From NCBI GenBank assembly GCA_038127535.1, contig JAYPHU010000022.1, positions 1 to 60,379 on the forward strand: a stretch of DNA of 60,379 nucleotides. The letters run 5' to 3'. Source of the DNA: JAYPHU01 sp038127535 (GTDB lineage: Bacteria; Pseudomonadota; Alphaproteobacteria; Rhodospirillales; UBA2165). Under the pieces are notes generated by a model. That model worked only from the letters and a program-made list of their open reading frames with translations, ran no database searches and had not been told where the DNA came from. A program made the translations under genes and the position numbers. Shown one piece after another: positions 42,832-51,710 of this stretch; position 1 is the stretch's first letter, and every line of letters starts with the position of its first letter.

Positions 42832-45129
42832 ATGAACAAGTTCACCACCGCCACCCATTGGGGCGCATACGAAGTCGAGGTGGCAGACGGCAAAGTCTCC
42901 GCCCTAACACCCATCGCCGCCGATCCGGACCCATCGCCGATTGGTCCGGGTATGCCGCAGGCGCTGCACGATCCTGTCCGCATCCAACAGCCCATGATCC
43001 GCAAGGCCTGGCTCGACAAGACAGGCGGCAAAAGCCGCGGCCAGGGCCCCTTCGTCGCCGTTTCCTGGGAGCGCGCCCTGGATCTGGCCGCCAGAGAGAT
43101 CGAACGCATCCGCAGCGAGCACGGCAACGGCGCCATCTTCGCCGGCTCCTACGGCTGGGCCAGCGCCGGGCGCTTCCACCACGCCAACAGCCAGCTTCAC
43201 CGGTTTATGAACACGGCCGGCGGCTATGTCTCTAGCAAGGACACCTACAGTCTCGCGGCCGGCGATGTTGTCCTGCGTCACGTGGTCGGCACCAACACCT
43301 TCGGCACGCTTGATGAGGCCACGCCACTGTCGATGTTGGCCGCACACACGGACCTGGTGGTCTCCTTCGGCGGCATCCCGTTGAAGAATGCTCAGGTGCA
43401 GGGCGGCGGCATGGGGGAACATGGCGTCTCCCCTGCCCTGAAACAATGCAAGGAACGCGGCGTCGCGTTCGTCAATTTCGGCCCGCTCCGTTCCGATCTG
43501 GCGGACTTCGTGGAGGCCGAGTGGTATGCCTCCCGGCCCAATACGGACACCGCCATCATGATCGGCCTGGCGCACACACTGGTCGCCAACGATCTTCACG
43601 ACCCGGCCTTCCTGACGAGCCACACGGTTGGCTTCGAGAGGTTCAACGCCTACCTAATGGGTGAGGCCGATGAGATTGTGAAGGACGCTGCCTGGGCGGG
43701 CGACATCGCCGGCCTTGATCCGGCCATCATCGAAGATTTGGCGCGCCGGATGGCCGCGGGCCGCACCATGATCAACGTGGCCTGGGCGATCCAACGGGGT
43801 GATCATGGAGAAATGGCCTTTTGGATGGCCGCCGTTTTGGGCGCGATCCTCGGTCAGGTCGGTCTACCCGGCGGCGGATTCACGTTCGGCTACGGCGCGA
43901 CCAACACGGTCGGCACCGCGCGCTCCAACATTCCCAAGCCCGCCCTGCCCCAAGGAGAGAATGCGATCAGAGACTTCATCCCGGTCTCCCGGATCGCCGA
44001 TATGCTGCTGGGCGCGGGAACCGAGTATGACTATGACGGCGACACGCGCACCTATCCGGATATCAAGCTTGTCTATTGGTGCGGCGGCAATCCGTATCAC
44101 CATCATCAGGACCTCAACCGGCTGGTCGAAGCCTGGCAAAAACCGGACACCGTCATCGTGCATGAGCCCTGGTGGAACGCCAACGCCCGGCACGCCGACA
44201 TCATCTTCCCCATCGCCACCTCGCTGGAACGGAATGACATCGGCACCGGCCGGGTCGACCAATACGTCTTCGCCATGCACAAGGCGGCGGACGCGCCGGG
44301 CCAGTCCCGTACCGATTATGAAATTTTCTCCGCCCTAGCCGAACGGCTGGGCTGTGCCGATGCGTTCACCGAAGGCCGGGACGAGAAAGCCTGGCTGGAA
44401 CACCTCTATCAACGCTTCCAGCAAACCGCGTCGGAGTTCGTTGATGACGTGCCGTCCCTGGAGGAGTTTTGGGACAAAGGCAGTTATGTCTTGCCCCCCT
44501 GCGATAACGGGCCGTATCTGGGCGAATTTCGCGAGGACCCCAAGGCACACCCGCTGCCCACACCATCCGGCAAGATCGAGATATTCTCGGAAACCGTCGA
44601 CGGGTTCGGTTATGACGATTGCCCCGGTCACCCGACCTGGCTGGAACCCCTGGAATGGCTCGGCGCGGACGCGGCCGGCGACCATCCGCTGCACCTGATC
44701 ACCAATCAGCCGACGACCCGGCTGCACAGCCAGTACGACAATGGCGGCTATAGCCAGGACAGTAAAATTCAAGGCCGGGAGCCGGCAACTCTCAATCCGG
44801 CGGACGCGGCGGTGCGGGACATTAAAGACGGAGACGTCATTCGGCTGTTTAACGGCCGGGGCGCCTGCCTGGCCGGCGTCAGGATTTCGGAAGATGTGCG
44901 AGCCGGCGTCGTTCAGCTTTCCACCGGCGCCTGGTTTGATCCATTGGACCCGGCGGAGCCCGGCAGCCTGGAAGTGCACGGCAATCCCAATGTGCTGACC
45001 AAGGATATCGGGACGTCAAAACTGGCGCAGGGGCCATCGGCCATGTCGGCCCTGGTTGAGGTGGAGAAATTCGAGGGCGAGTTGCCCCCGGTTAAGGCCT
45101 TCACCCCGCCGGAGGTCATGTCGGAATAG
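42832..45129 (+). CDS. Molybdopterin oxidoreductase, BisC/TorA/DMSO-reductase type
   Basis: 765 residues, the size of biotin sulfoxide reductase rather than periplasmic TorA. There is no Tat signal, so it is probably cytosolic. GSYGWASAGRFHHANSQLHR carries the Ser molybdenum ligand of the DMSO-reductase family and lacks the N-terminal 4Fe-4S Cys cluster. YWCGGNPYHHHQDLNRL, VIVHEPWWNANARHADIIFP and ITNQPTTRLHSQYDNG are the cofactor-binding segments. It could reduce an S- or N-oxide, or hydroxylate/dehydrogenate using water. It is the last gene of the pobA run, 40 bp after pobA, a combination I do not recognise as standard. Confidence 0.9.
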   Translation: MNKFTTATHWGAYEVEVADGKVSALTPIAADPDPSPIGPGMPQALHDPVRIQQPMIRKAWLDKTGGKSRGQGPFVAVSWERALDLAAREIERIRSEHGNGAIFAGSYGWASAGRFHHANSQLHRFMNTAGGYVSSKDTYSLAAGDVVLRHVVGTNTFGTLDEATPLSMLAAHTDLVVSFGGIPLKNAQVQGGGMGEHGVSPALKQCKERGVAFVNFGPLRSDLADFVEAEWYASRPNTDTAIMIGLAHTLVANDLHDPAFLTSHTVGFERFNAYLMGEADEIVKDAAWAGDIAGLDPAIIEDLARRMAAGRTMINVAWAIQRGDHGEMAFWMAAVLGAILGQVGLPGGGFTFGYGATNTVGTARSNIPKPALPQGENAIRDFIPVSRIADMLLGAGTEYDYDGDTRTYPDIKLVYWCGGNPYHHHQDLNRLVEAWQKPDTVIVHEPWWNANARHADIIFPIATSLERNDIGTGRVDQYVFAMHKAADAPGQSRTDYEIFSALAERLGCADAFTEGRDEKAWLEHLYQRFQQTASEFVDDVPSLEEFWDKGSYVLPPCDNGPYLGEFREDPKAHPLPTPSGKIEIFSETVDGFGYDDCPGHPTWLEPLEWLGADAAGDHPLHLITNQPTTRLHSQYDNGGYSQDSKIQGREPATLNPADAAVRDIKDGDVIRLFNGRGACLAGVRISEDVRAGVVQLSTGAWFDPLDPAEPGSLEVHGNPNVLTKDIGTSKLAQGPSAMSALVEVEKFEGELPPVKAFTPPEVMSE

Positions 45130-45204
45130 CGGCTCATCCCAACGCCTCCCTACCCGAGACATTTATCAGGTGTCCCGCCGACCATCAGCACGTAAGATGG
45201 CGCG

Positions 45205-46182
45205 ATGACGTCTAATTTGTCCTTTCAAGATTTGCCACTCGCCACCGTCGCCCGGCAACATCCGCTGACCTATTTCGATATTGGCTCCCGTGGCGGATTG
45301 CAGGATGACCTCTCCCCTATCGCCTTCGCCGTGGACGCCGTCGGCTTCGAGCCTGATCCAGCCGAATATGCCCGGCTGCAAGACGCTCCGTCTTCACCCT
45401 GGAAATCGTTCACGCTGCTGCCCACCGGCGTCAGCGGCGAAACCGGTCCGCGTCAACTGTACACCCCCGAGGACCCTCAGTCCGCCTCTTTACTGGAGCA
45501 CGACAACGCCATCGGCGAGAAGTTCGATAAACCCCAGTTTTTCAAGCTCGACCGCACAGAAACCGTGGACACTCTTTCTCTGTCGGACGCGCTTCGGCAA
45601 TCGGGATTGGACAGGATCGATTTCCTGAAGATCGATATCGAAGGCGCTGAATTGGAAGTTTTCCGCTCATCCGAGGCGCTGATGGCGAATGTCCTCGCGG
45701 TCAAAACCGAAGTGTCATTCATTCCATTTCGAAAAGACCAGCCACTGGCAGGCGAAGTCGGCGAGTTCCTACGCCAGAACGGCTTCGAGCTCATGGATAT
45801 CATCACACCGGCCCATTGGCGGCGGCACGGCTATCTGATCCATCCATATTATTCGGCGGAATCGCCCCCCTACTCCCGCGCGCAGATCGTCCAGGCGGAT
45901 TATCTTCTGTTCCGCGATCCCGAAACACTAACCGACGATACGGCCGCCTTACTGCGGCTGTCTCTCATCGCTCTATCGCTAGGATTTTTTGACCACGCGT
46001 CGATGATCCTGGAGAGGCCCGACGTGTCAGCCAATCTGGACCGGGACTTCGGGCTCAGCCCCGGCGCTCTGGTGGTGCCGGCCTCCAAACGGTACGGCCG
46101 TGCCGCATTCCTGGGTGCGTTCTATCAACAGTTCAGGGGCGCCGTACCCTTCCTGCGGTATCTCAAGAACCTGATGAAATAG
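45205..46182 (+). CDS. FkbM-family methyltransferase
   Basis: 325 residues. TYFDIGSRGGLQDDLSPIAF (SAM-binding motif I), AVDAVGFEPDPAEYARL and FLKIDIEGAELEVFRSSE are the FkbM motifs. A second half of unknown role (residues 200-325) follows. FkbM proteins O-methylate glycans or small molecules. There are no glycan genes next to it. It follows the molybdoenzyme by 75 bp in the same direction, possibly with its own promoter. Confidence 0.87.
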   Translation: MTSNLSFQDLPLATVARQHPLTYFDIGSRGGLQDDLSPIAFAVDAVGFEPDPAEYARLQDAPSSPWKSFTLLPTGVSGETGPRQLYTPEDPQSASLLEHDNAIGEKFDKPQFFKLDRTETVDTLSLSDALRQSGLDRIDFLKIDIEGAELEVFRSSEALMANVLAVKTEVSFIPFRKDQPLAGEVGEFLRQNGFELMDIITPAHWRRHGYLIHPYYSAESPPYSRAQIVQADYLLFRDPETLTDDTAALLRLSLIALSLGFFDHASMILERPDVSANLDRDFGLSPGALVVPASKRYGRAAFLGAFYQQFRGAVPFLRYLKNLMK

Positions 46183-46190
46183 CCGTTCGC

Positions 46191-46820
46191 TTAGTAAGCG
46201 TATTTCACCGAGCAGCCATAGGGCCGGGTTGAGGCTTTAGAGACTTTTTTTCCTGCTTTTAAATCGGCCAAGGCCAAGCGGACATAGTTCTTGGTGTCCG
46301 GATCGATCTTACCCCAAGACGTCGGCTTGTCGTCGATCCCGCCTTTGTACACCAACTCCCCTGTCGGGTTTACGATATACATATGCGGCGTGGTCCGGGC
46401 AGAGTATTTGCGCCCGATCTCTCCCTTGGGATCAAGGATAACCTTGGTCGGCGCAGCCTTGCGGGACGCGGTCAGATCATTGGCTTCCTTACCGTAGACA
46501 TGTCCCTGGGTGCCCGGCGCGGACGAAATTACCGACAACCAGACAATGCCCTGGGCCGTCGTCTCTTTCTGCAGCTTCTGCATATTGCCGGTGCCGTAAT
46601 GGCGGACCACATAGGGGCAATCGTGATTGGTCCATTCCAACACGACCGTCTTGCCGAGATAGTCATTCAGCGAGACACTTTTGCCGTTGGAGTCCACACC
46701 GGTGAACGCCGGGGCGGGTGCGCCCAGCTTGGGGCTTGCCAAGACGGGTTGCGCGGTCGTCGCGGCAATCACCAGAGCGGCGGCGGGGATCAAGGTTTTA
46801 ACAGCTTTGGGCAGGGTCAT
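46191..46820 (-). CDS. Secreted redoxin (peroxiredoxin-like) protein
   Basis: 209 residues with a Sec signal peptide (LIPAAALVIAATTAQPVLA). LGAPAPAFTGVDSNGKSVSL begins the AhpC/TSA redoxin fold. WTNHDCPYVVRHYGTGNM holds the single N-terminal active-site Cys in a 'C-P-Y-V-x-x-H-Y' context, typical of the peroxiredoxin-like group 2; the C-terminal Cys (STRPYGCSVKY) could be the resolving one. RTTPHMYIVNPTGELVYKGG is the cis-Pro region. It lies in a leftward periplasmic set with the DsbD-alpha-like protein. Confidence 0.9.
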   Translation of the reverse strand: MTLPKAVKTLIPAAALVIAATTAQPVLASPKLGAPAPAFTGVDSNGKSVSLNDYLGKTVVLEWTNHDCPYVVRHYGTGNMQKLQKETTAQGIVWLSVISSAPGTQGHVYGKEANDLTASRKAAPTKVILDPKGEIGRKYSARTTPHMYIVNPTGELVYKGGIDDKPTSWGKIDPDTKNYVRLALADLKAGKKVSKASTRPYGCSVKYAY

Positions 46821-46857
46821 TGTTTCAAGTCCTTGGTCTCATATTTGTGTTTACGCC

Positions 46858-47712
46858 TCACGAGCCGGGTTTGAAGCCTGCGATCAGGGAATAGCCCGTC
46901 CGCGTTGGTTTTCCATCTTTCACCGAATTGACGATCAATACGCCATCCAGTTTGGTCAGCTTCCTGTCCTCCGCCAGGAAGCCGGGCGCAGCCGTGATGC
47001 CGATCTTTCGGCCATTGACGGTAATCTTCATCGGCGCAGAGGCGTCCACGGCGCCTACGGTGGCCGGATAATAGGTCATTTTGTCCGCCGATGCGGAAAT
47101 GGCGGCCGGCAAGTCGGCGGAAATCGTGATCCGGTCGTCGGTCTGCACGCCGTCGCCCCGGATCGGCGGATCAACGGGCACGGCGGCACGATACTTGGCG
47201 AACAAGGTCGCGGCCGGTGTATCCGCCCCGTTGCCCACCGGCAACGACACAGTGAACTTGGCCTGTTGCGGGATGCAAACTTCCGCACAGACTAGCCAAC
47301 CGGCCTCGGCGGTTAGCGTGACGATCTCCCCTGCTTGGACGCCGCTGCCGACAGACACCGGCACCATCAACAGGGTCTCCTCCTTGTAGCCGAAGCCCGA
47401 TACCGGCCCAAGCGAGAACTTCTGCGGTAAGGGCCAACGAATATTTCCCGCGGACACGCCGCCCGGCAAAGTCCAGTAAATCCGCGTAGCCTGGCCGGAA
47501 TCGCCAGGATTTTGCCAATAGGTATGCCAGCCCGGCTTGGTCTTGATGTGCAGCCCCAGCCATGCCGTGCCGCCGGGCGTCACCGACGCCTGCTCGCTGA
47601 TCAGCGCCACCTCGGACTGGGGAGTGACGTGTTTGGACACGGCTATTGCGGGGCCCGCCGCCAAAAGCGCCAAACCGACAAAGCCGGAGAGAAGATGCGT
47701 GTTCTTCACCAT
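46858..47712 (-). CDS. DsbD-alpha-domain periplasmic protein
   Basis: 284 residues from the ATG at 47712. A signal peptide (SGFVGLALLAAGPAIA) is followed by HVTPQSEVALISEQASVTPG and WLGLHIKTKPGWHTYWQNPG, then WLVCAEVCIPQQAKFTV with the C-x3-C pair of the N-terminal DsbD/ScsB domain. The membrane and C-terminal domains of DsbD are missing: the protein ends without a transmembrane helix. A freestanding alpha-like domain may pass electrons to the adjacent redoxin, which is inference. It lies 37 bp upstream of the redoxin. Confidence 0.85.
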   Translation of the reverse strand: MVKNTHLLSGFVGLALLAAGPAIAVSKHVTPQSEVALISEQASVTPGGTAWLGLHIKTKPGWHTYWQNPGDSGQATRIYWTLPGGVSAGNIRWPLPQKFSLGPVSGFGYKEETLLMVPVSVGSGVQAGEIVTLTAEAGWLVCAEVCIPQQAKFTVSLPVGNGADTPAATLFAKYRAAVPVDPPIRGDGVQTDDRITISADLPAAISASADKMTYYPATVGAVDASAPMKITVNGRKIGITAAPGFLAEDRKLTKLDGVLIVNSVKDGKPTRTGYSLIAGFKPGS

Positions 47713-47797
47713 GGATATCCGCTGTAAAAACCTGTCCCTGGAATAGTGAACGGCCAAATGCCCGCAATCCGTCTATCGATCAACATTTGATGTCCGA

Positions 47798-48547
47798 TTA
47801 CTTCACATCCTTGGCGCAACGGAAGCCGATATAGACCACGGCCATCTCCTTGGGTTTGGTCGCCCGGTCGCCCGCCTGCATACGGAACGCACCGTACCAC
47901 CAGGAACCGCCCCGTGTGCGTTTTTCCGCGCCGCCGCCGTCTTCCGTCCATTCCCAGACATTGGCCCCCATGTCATAGAGGCCGTTGACGCCGGGCTTGG
48001 TCGTGCCGGCGCGCGCGGGCCCGGTGCCGCGATCCAGTCGGGCGCTGTAATCAATCGCCGGCGTTCTGCCGCAATCGTTCAGGCAATTCGCCCCGTCGGG
48101 CGTCTCCCCGGTCGGATAGGGATAGGTGCGGCCCGTCTGAAACGGAGCCGGCGGGTTGGTTCGGAACTCGGTAAACGCCGCCAACGCCCATTCTTCATCC
48201 TTGGGCAACCGCTTGCCGGCCCACGTGCAATAGGCAGCCGCATCGTTAAAACTCACATGCACCGCAGGCTCTTGCGGATCACCGGGCACACCAAAGGGTG
48301 AGGACCAGACCCAACCGGCTTTCTTCTCCCAGCCCGCGCCGTACACCAGCCCCCCGCCCTGTTTCTCCGCTGCGGTGACATAGCCCGTTGCCTCAACGAA
48401 TTTCCGGAATTGCTCGATGGTGACCTCGGTCCGGTCGATGGCGAAACCCTCGATCGGCTGCATATTCGCACGCGCGTCCGACGCTGCCAACCCGGCCAAA
48501 AGAACCGCTGCCAAAATCAGAAATCTAATCATCCGGTGATGGGTCAT
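47798..48547 (-). CDS. SUMF1/formylglycine-generating-enzyme-like protein
   Basis: 249 residues with a signal peptide (RFLILAAVLLAGLAASDARA). FAIDRTEVTIEQFRKFVEAT, AVHVSFNDAAAYCTWAGKRL and PKDEEWALAAF are the SUMF1 core, and NGLYDMGANVWEWTEDGGG with RTRGGSWWYGAFRMQAGDR the end. The Cys pair of true formylglycine-generating enzymes near the C-terminal GGS is absent here, so sulfatase activation is unlikely. Relatives bind peptides or iron-sulfur and redox partners. It leads the leftward set with the DsbD-like and redoxin genes (gap 85 bp). Confidence 0.88.
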   Translation of the reverse strand: MTHHRMIRFLILAAVLLAGLAASDARANMQPIEGFAIDRTEVTIEQFRKFVEATGYVTAAEKQGGGLVYGAGWEKKAGWVWSSPFGVPGDPQEPAVHVSFNDAAAYCTWAGKRLPKDEEWALAAFTEFRTNPPAPFQTGRTYPYPTGETPDGANCLNDCGRTPAIDYSARLDRGTGPARAGTTKPGVNGLYDMGANVWEWTEDGGGAEKRTRGGSWWYGAFRMQAGDRATKPKEMAVVYIGFRCAKDVK

Positions 48548-48668
48548 CTGTCTTCCGGCCGTTTACAAACCTGTTTCAAATTGAACGGTGCTTTCCCGGC
48601 TTGAAATTCCGCCAAACAACGCTACTGAATATACCATCAAACTCGGAAATGACATGTAGAGACGGACG

Positions 48669-49028
48669 ATGGTGGACCAACGAAATCTCGGAAATTCGAT
48701 TAAGAACACGTATGTGTTCGATTTGGAGATGAGCGATCAGGGCAAACGGATCAATGATTTCGCCGAAGCTCTGAACCTCCAGGAAAATCGCGACAAATTT
48801 CACGGGGATAGTGACGGCTACATGGATCAGTTCAACCTGACCGATGCGGAGAAGAAGCTGGTCATGGACAATGACTGGCTGAACCTGGTGAAGGCCGGCG
48901 GCAACATATACAACGTGATCCGCATTGCCGCCTTGTTTGATGTCGGCCTGTATCCCATGGGCGCGCAGCAGTTGGGCCTGAGTTACGAAGAATTCCTTGA
49001 GACCCGCAATGAAAAAGGAGCGACCTGA
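48669..49028 (+). CDS. ligA: Protocatechuate 4,5-dioxygenase alpha subunit
   Basis: 119 residues. NLTDAEKKLVMDNDWLNLVKAGGNIYNVIRIAAL matches LigA helices ('WLxLVxAGGNxYxxxKIA'), and YPMGAQQLGLSYEEFLETRN its end. LigA is a helical lid over the LigB active site. The stop is followed at once by LigB (1 bp gap), the classic ligAB arrangement. Gallate or 2-aminophenol dioxygenase small subunits are alternatives. Confidence 0.9.
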   Translation: MVDQRNLGNSIKNTYVFDLEMSDQGKRINDFAEALNLQENRDKFHGDSDGYMDQFNLTDAEKKLVMDNDWLNLVKAGGNIYNVIRIAALFDVGLYPMGAQQLGLSYEEFLETRNEKGAT

Positions 49029-49029
49029 G

Positions 49030-49875
49030 ATGGCTAAGATCGTCGCCGGCATCGGCACCTCCCATGTACCGTCCATCGGCGCGGTGGTAGACAAAGGAAA
49101 CCAGGACACGCCGGCCTGGAAACCCCTGTTCGACGCTTATAAGCCGGTGGAGACCTGGCTGTCGAATGAGGCCAACGTCGATACGGTCATCGTCATCTAC
49201 AACGATCACGCCTGCGATTTTTCCTTTGCTAAGTACCCGACCTTCGCGGTCGGCGCGGCGGCTGAATATGACATCGCCGATGAGGGTTTCGGCGTCCGCC
49301 CCCTCCCCTCCATCAAAGGCGATCTTGCCCTGTCCGGGCACCTCTGCCGGCATCTGGTCTACGAAGAGGAATTCGACATCACCATCTGCCGGGATATGAA
49401 AGTGGAACATGGCCTTTTGGTCCCGATGAACCTCTGCTTCCCGCACGCGGATGACTGGCCGGTGAAGGTGATCCCCATTCAAATCAATGTGCTGCAACAC
49501 CCGATCCCGACGGCGCTCCGTTGCTACAAGTTGGGCAAGGCCCTGCGCAATGCGGTGGAGAGCTATGACCAGTCGGGCAATATCGCAATAATGGGCACCG
49601 GCGGCATGTCGCACCAGTTGCACGGCGAACGCTTCGGTCATCTAAATACAGACTTCGACAATTGGTTTTTGGACAAGATCGAAGAGGATCCCCAGGCGCT
49701 ATGCGATATGACCCATGACGAGCTGATGGACAAGGCCGGTGCGGAAGCGGTGGAACTCATCATGTGGCTGACCATGCGGGGCGCGATGAAGCCCGACGTC
49801 CGCCGCATTCACCGCCATTACTATGCGCCGATGACTACCGGCATGGGGCTGATCACCCTGCAGGACGCGGCGTGA
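49030..49875 (+). CDS. ligB: Protocatechuate 4,5-dioxygenase beta (catalytic) subunit
   Basis: 281 residues. His12 (GIGTSHVPSIG), His60 (VIVIYNDHACDFSF) and a Glu in AGAEAVELIMWLTMRG are the Fe(II) ligands of the type II extradiol (LigB) family. GTGGMSHQLHGERFGHLN carries the catalytic His. It cleaves protocatechuate to 4-carboxy-2-hydroxymuconate semialdehyde. The AAAGGAG in front of ATG 49030 lies within the end of ligA. PobA in the same window would supply the substrate. No ligC, ligI or ligJ was found here. Confidence 0.93.
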   Translation: MAKIVAGIGTSHVPSIGAVVDKGNQDTPAWKPLFDAYKPVETWLSNEANVDTVIVIYNDHACDFSFAKYPTFAVGAAAEYDIADEGFGVRPLPSIKGDLALSGHLCRHLVYEEEFDITICRDMKVEHGLLVPMNLCFPHADDWPVKVIPIQINVLQHPIPTALRCYKLGKALRNAVESYDQSGNIAIMGTGGMSHQLHGERFGHLNTDFDNWFLDKIEEDPQALCDMTHDELMDKAGAEAVELIMWLTMRGAMKPDVRRIHRHYYAPMTTGMGLITLQDAA

Positions 49876-49957
49876 ATCGACTCCCCCGAGGCCGGGAGTA
49901 GCCGCCATCGACCAGCCCGAACCCCAAAACCCGAGCCGGCTGCTACGCACCGCAAAT

Positions 49958-51103
49958 ATGCAGTTCATCTGCGCGGTGGCCATGAGCACATTCGGCGGGA
50001 CGGCTCTGGTCTCGCCGATCCTGCCGGTCATTCAGGATGCGCTCAACGTCGAGACAGAATCCATCGGCTGGGTGGTCGCCGCCTTCAGCCTGCCCGGCAT
50101 CATCTTTATTCCGCTGACCGGCATCTTGTCGGACCGCTATGGCCGCCGCGCGGTGATGACGCCGCTTCTCTTCCTCTACGGCATTGCCGGCGGCCTTACG
50201 TTCCTCGCGCCAAATTTCGAAACGCTGTTGGTATTGCGGTTTCTGTCGGGGATCGGCGCAAGTTCCTTAGGCTCGCTGACCATCGTCCTGGTCGGCGACT
50301 TGTTCGAGAAAAAAGACCGGGCGGCCGCTCTTGGCTATCGCATCGCGCTGGGCCAGACCGCCAGCGGGGTGCTCCCTATCCTGGCCGGCTTCATCGCTAT
50401 CTTCGGCTGGCAGTATCCGTTTTTGCTGTATTTCCTGGCGGTGCCCCTGGGCTTTGTCGCCCTGTCATTGCTGGAGAAACAGACCGAGCGTCGGTCGGTC
50501 ACCGATAAAGCTTATCTGGGCAATGTCTGGCGGGCTATCGCCAACCCCAGAACCGCCACCCTGCTGACCATCGCGCCGACCTTGATGATCGTCAATCAGG
50601 GCATCACGGTGACCTTTATTCCATTATTCATGAGCGCCGCGCTGGACGCATCGGCCGCCACCATCGGCATTATCCTCTCCGCCCGGGTGGTGACCAGCAT
50701 CATCGGCGCCACACAATTGGGCCGGCTCACCAACACGTTCAGCGCCGAGAGCCTGGTGATCGCATCGATCACCGGCCTGGTTCTCTCCGTGGCCTCGGTG
50801 CCGTTCGTCTCCTCAATCTGGGTCATGCTGATCCCGTCATTGGCCATCGGGCTCACCACCGGCGTCGCCTTTCCCGCCTTCCAAAGCCTGCTGGTGCAGG
50901 AAACGCCCGACCACGCACGTGCTGCGGTGATCTCCACCAACGGCGTCAACAATCGGCTGGGTCAGGTCCTGGGCCCGGTTCTGGGCGGCGTGTTGTTCGG
51001 GATCGGCGGGTTCGATCTGGTGTTCTTCGCCGCCGGCGGCTTCCTCGTCGTGATGGTTCTGTTTCTCTACGTCTCGCTCAGGCTTAACCCGCTCGCCGCT
51101 TAG
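49958..51103 (+). CDS. MFS transporter linked to ligAB
   Basis: 381 residues from ATG 49958. About twelve helices, with LTGILSDRYGRRAVMTPLLF as the MFS loop motif and LIVSLAIG-type symmetry in the second half (IPSLAIGLTTGVAFPAFQSLL). There is no good ribosome binding site before this ATG and the frame is open upstream to the end of ligB, so a non-ATG start 15-30 codons earlier is possible. It follows ligB by 82 bp, hence a likely importer or exporter of aromatic acids. Its 3' end overlaps the convergent Crp/Fnr gene by 20 bp. Confidence 0.82.
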   Translation: MQFICAVAMSTFGGTALVSPILPVIQDALNVETESIGWVVAAFSLPGIIFIPLTGILSDRYGRRAVMTPLLFLYGIAGGLTFLAPNFETLLVLRFLSGIGASSLGSLTIVLVGDLFEKKDRAAALGYRIALGQTASGVLPILAGFIAIFGWQYPFLLYFLAVPLGFVALSLLEKQTERRSVTDKAYLGNVWRAIANPRTATLLTIAPTLMIVNQGITVTFIPLFMSAALDASAATIGIILSARVVTSIIGATQLGRLTNTFSAESLVIASITGLVLSVASVPFVSSIWVMLIPSLAIGLTTGVAFPAFQSLLVQETPDHARAAVISTNGVNNRLGQVLGPVLGGVLFGIGGFDLVFFAAGGFLVVMVLFLYVSLRLNPLAA

Positions 51104-51632
51104 CGAGCTCCCGGTACAGCGCTTCCGGCGACACCCCGATCTGCTCGGCGACGGTTTTCCATTCTCCCTTATCGGGCAGGCCCTCCCCGCGCCAGGCCAG
51201 CCAGCCGTCCAGCCGGTCGGCGACTTTGTTCCTGGCCAGGATTTCACTACGGGACCGGGCGGCCTGCACCTCGTGCGCCAGATGCGCGGACCAGGCCGCC
51301 GCCAGATCCGGGGTCTCCGCCAGCAGACCCAGGAACACCTTTCGGTCGATTTCGCACACAGTACTGGGCTCAATCGCCAGCCCATCGCAGTGATAGCGCG
51401 CTGCATAGGCTGACGCTTCCGCGATGACAGAGGTCGGCTTGGCCACCTGCAGGACAATCGCCATACCGTCGTCATGATAGCGCGTAAGCTCCACTGCCCC
51501 ATCGGACACCAGGAACATGGATTTGATCCGGTCGCCCTGGTGAAATAGATAGCCGCCCTTCGACACCTGCCGGGGACCTTTGGAGCGCGCCATCATCGTT
51601 GCATATAAATCTTCCAACATGATAATGATCAT
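51084..51632 (-). CDS. Crp/Fnr-family transcriptional regulator
   Basis: 182 residues. The cNMP-binding-like sensor half (GGYLFHQGDRIKSMFLVSDG, VLQVAKPTSVIAEASAYAARYH) is intact, with no FNR-type Cys quartet at the N-terminus. The DNA-binding half is short: TVAEQIGVSPEALYRELAKRR is the helix-turn-helix. Its N-terminus lies back to back with the gene at 51711, and its 3' end overlaps the MFS gene, so it may regulate that divergent gene and itself. The ligand is unknown. Confidence 0.87.
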   Translation of the reverse strand: MIIIMLEDLYATMMARSKGPRQVSKGGYLFHQGDRIKSMFLVSDGAVELTRYHDDGMAIVLQVAKPTSVIAEASAYAARYHCDGLAIEPSTVCEIDRKVFLGLLAETPDLAAAWSAHLAHEVQAARSRSEILARNKVADRLDGWLAWRGEGLPDKGEWKTVAEQIGVSPEALYRELAKRRAG

Positions 51633-51710
51633 ATTACATTCGGGCGTTTCATGCGATATCTCATGTCAATCTTGAACATATTTCCCTGTTTGACTGAGGA
51701 CACATTCCCA

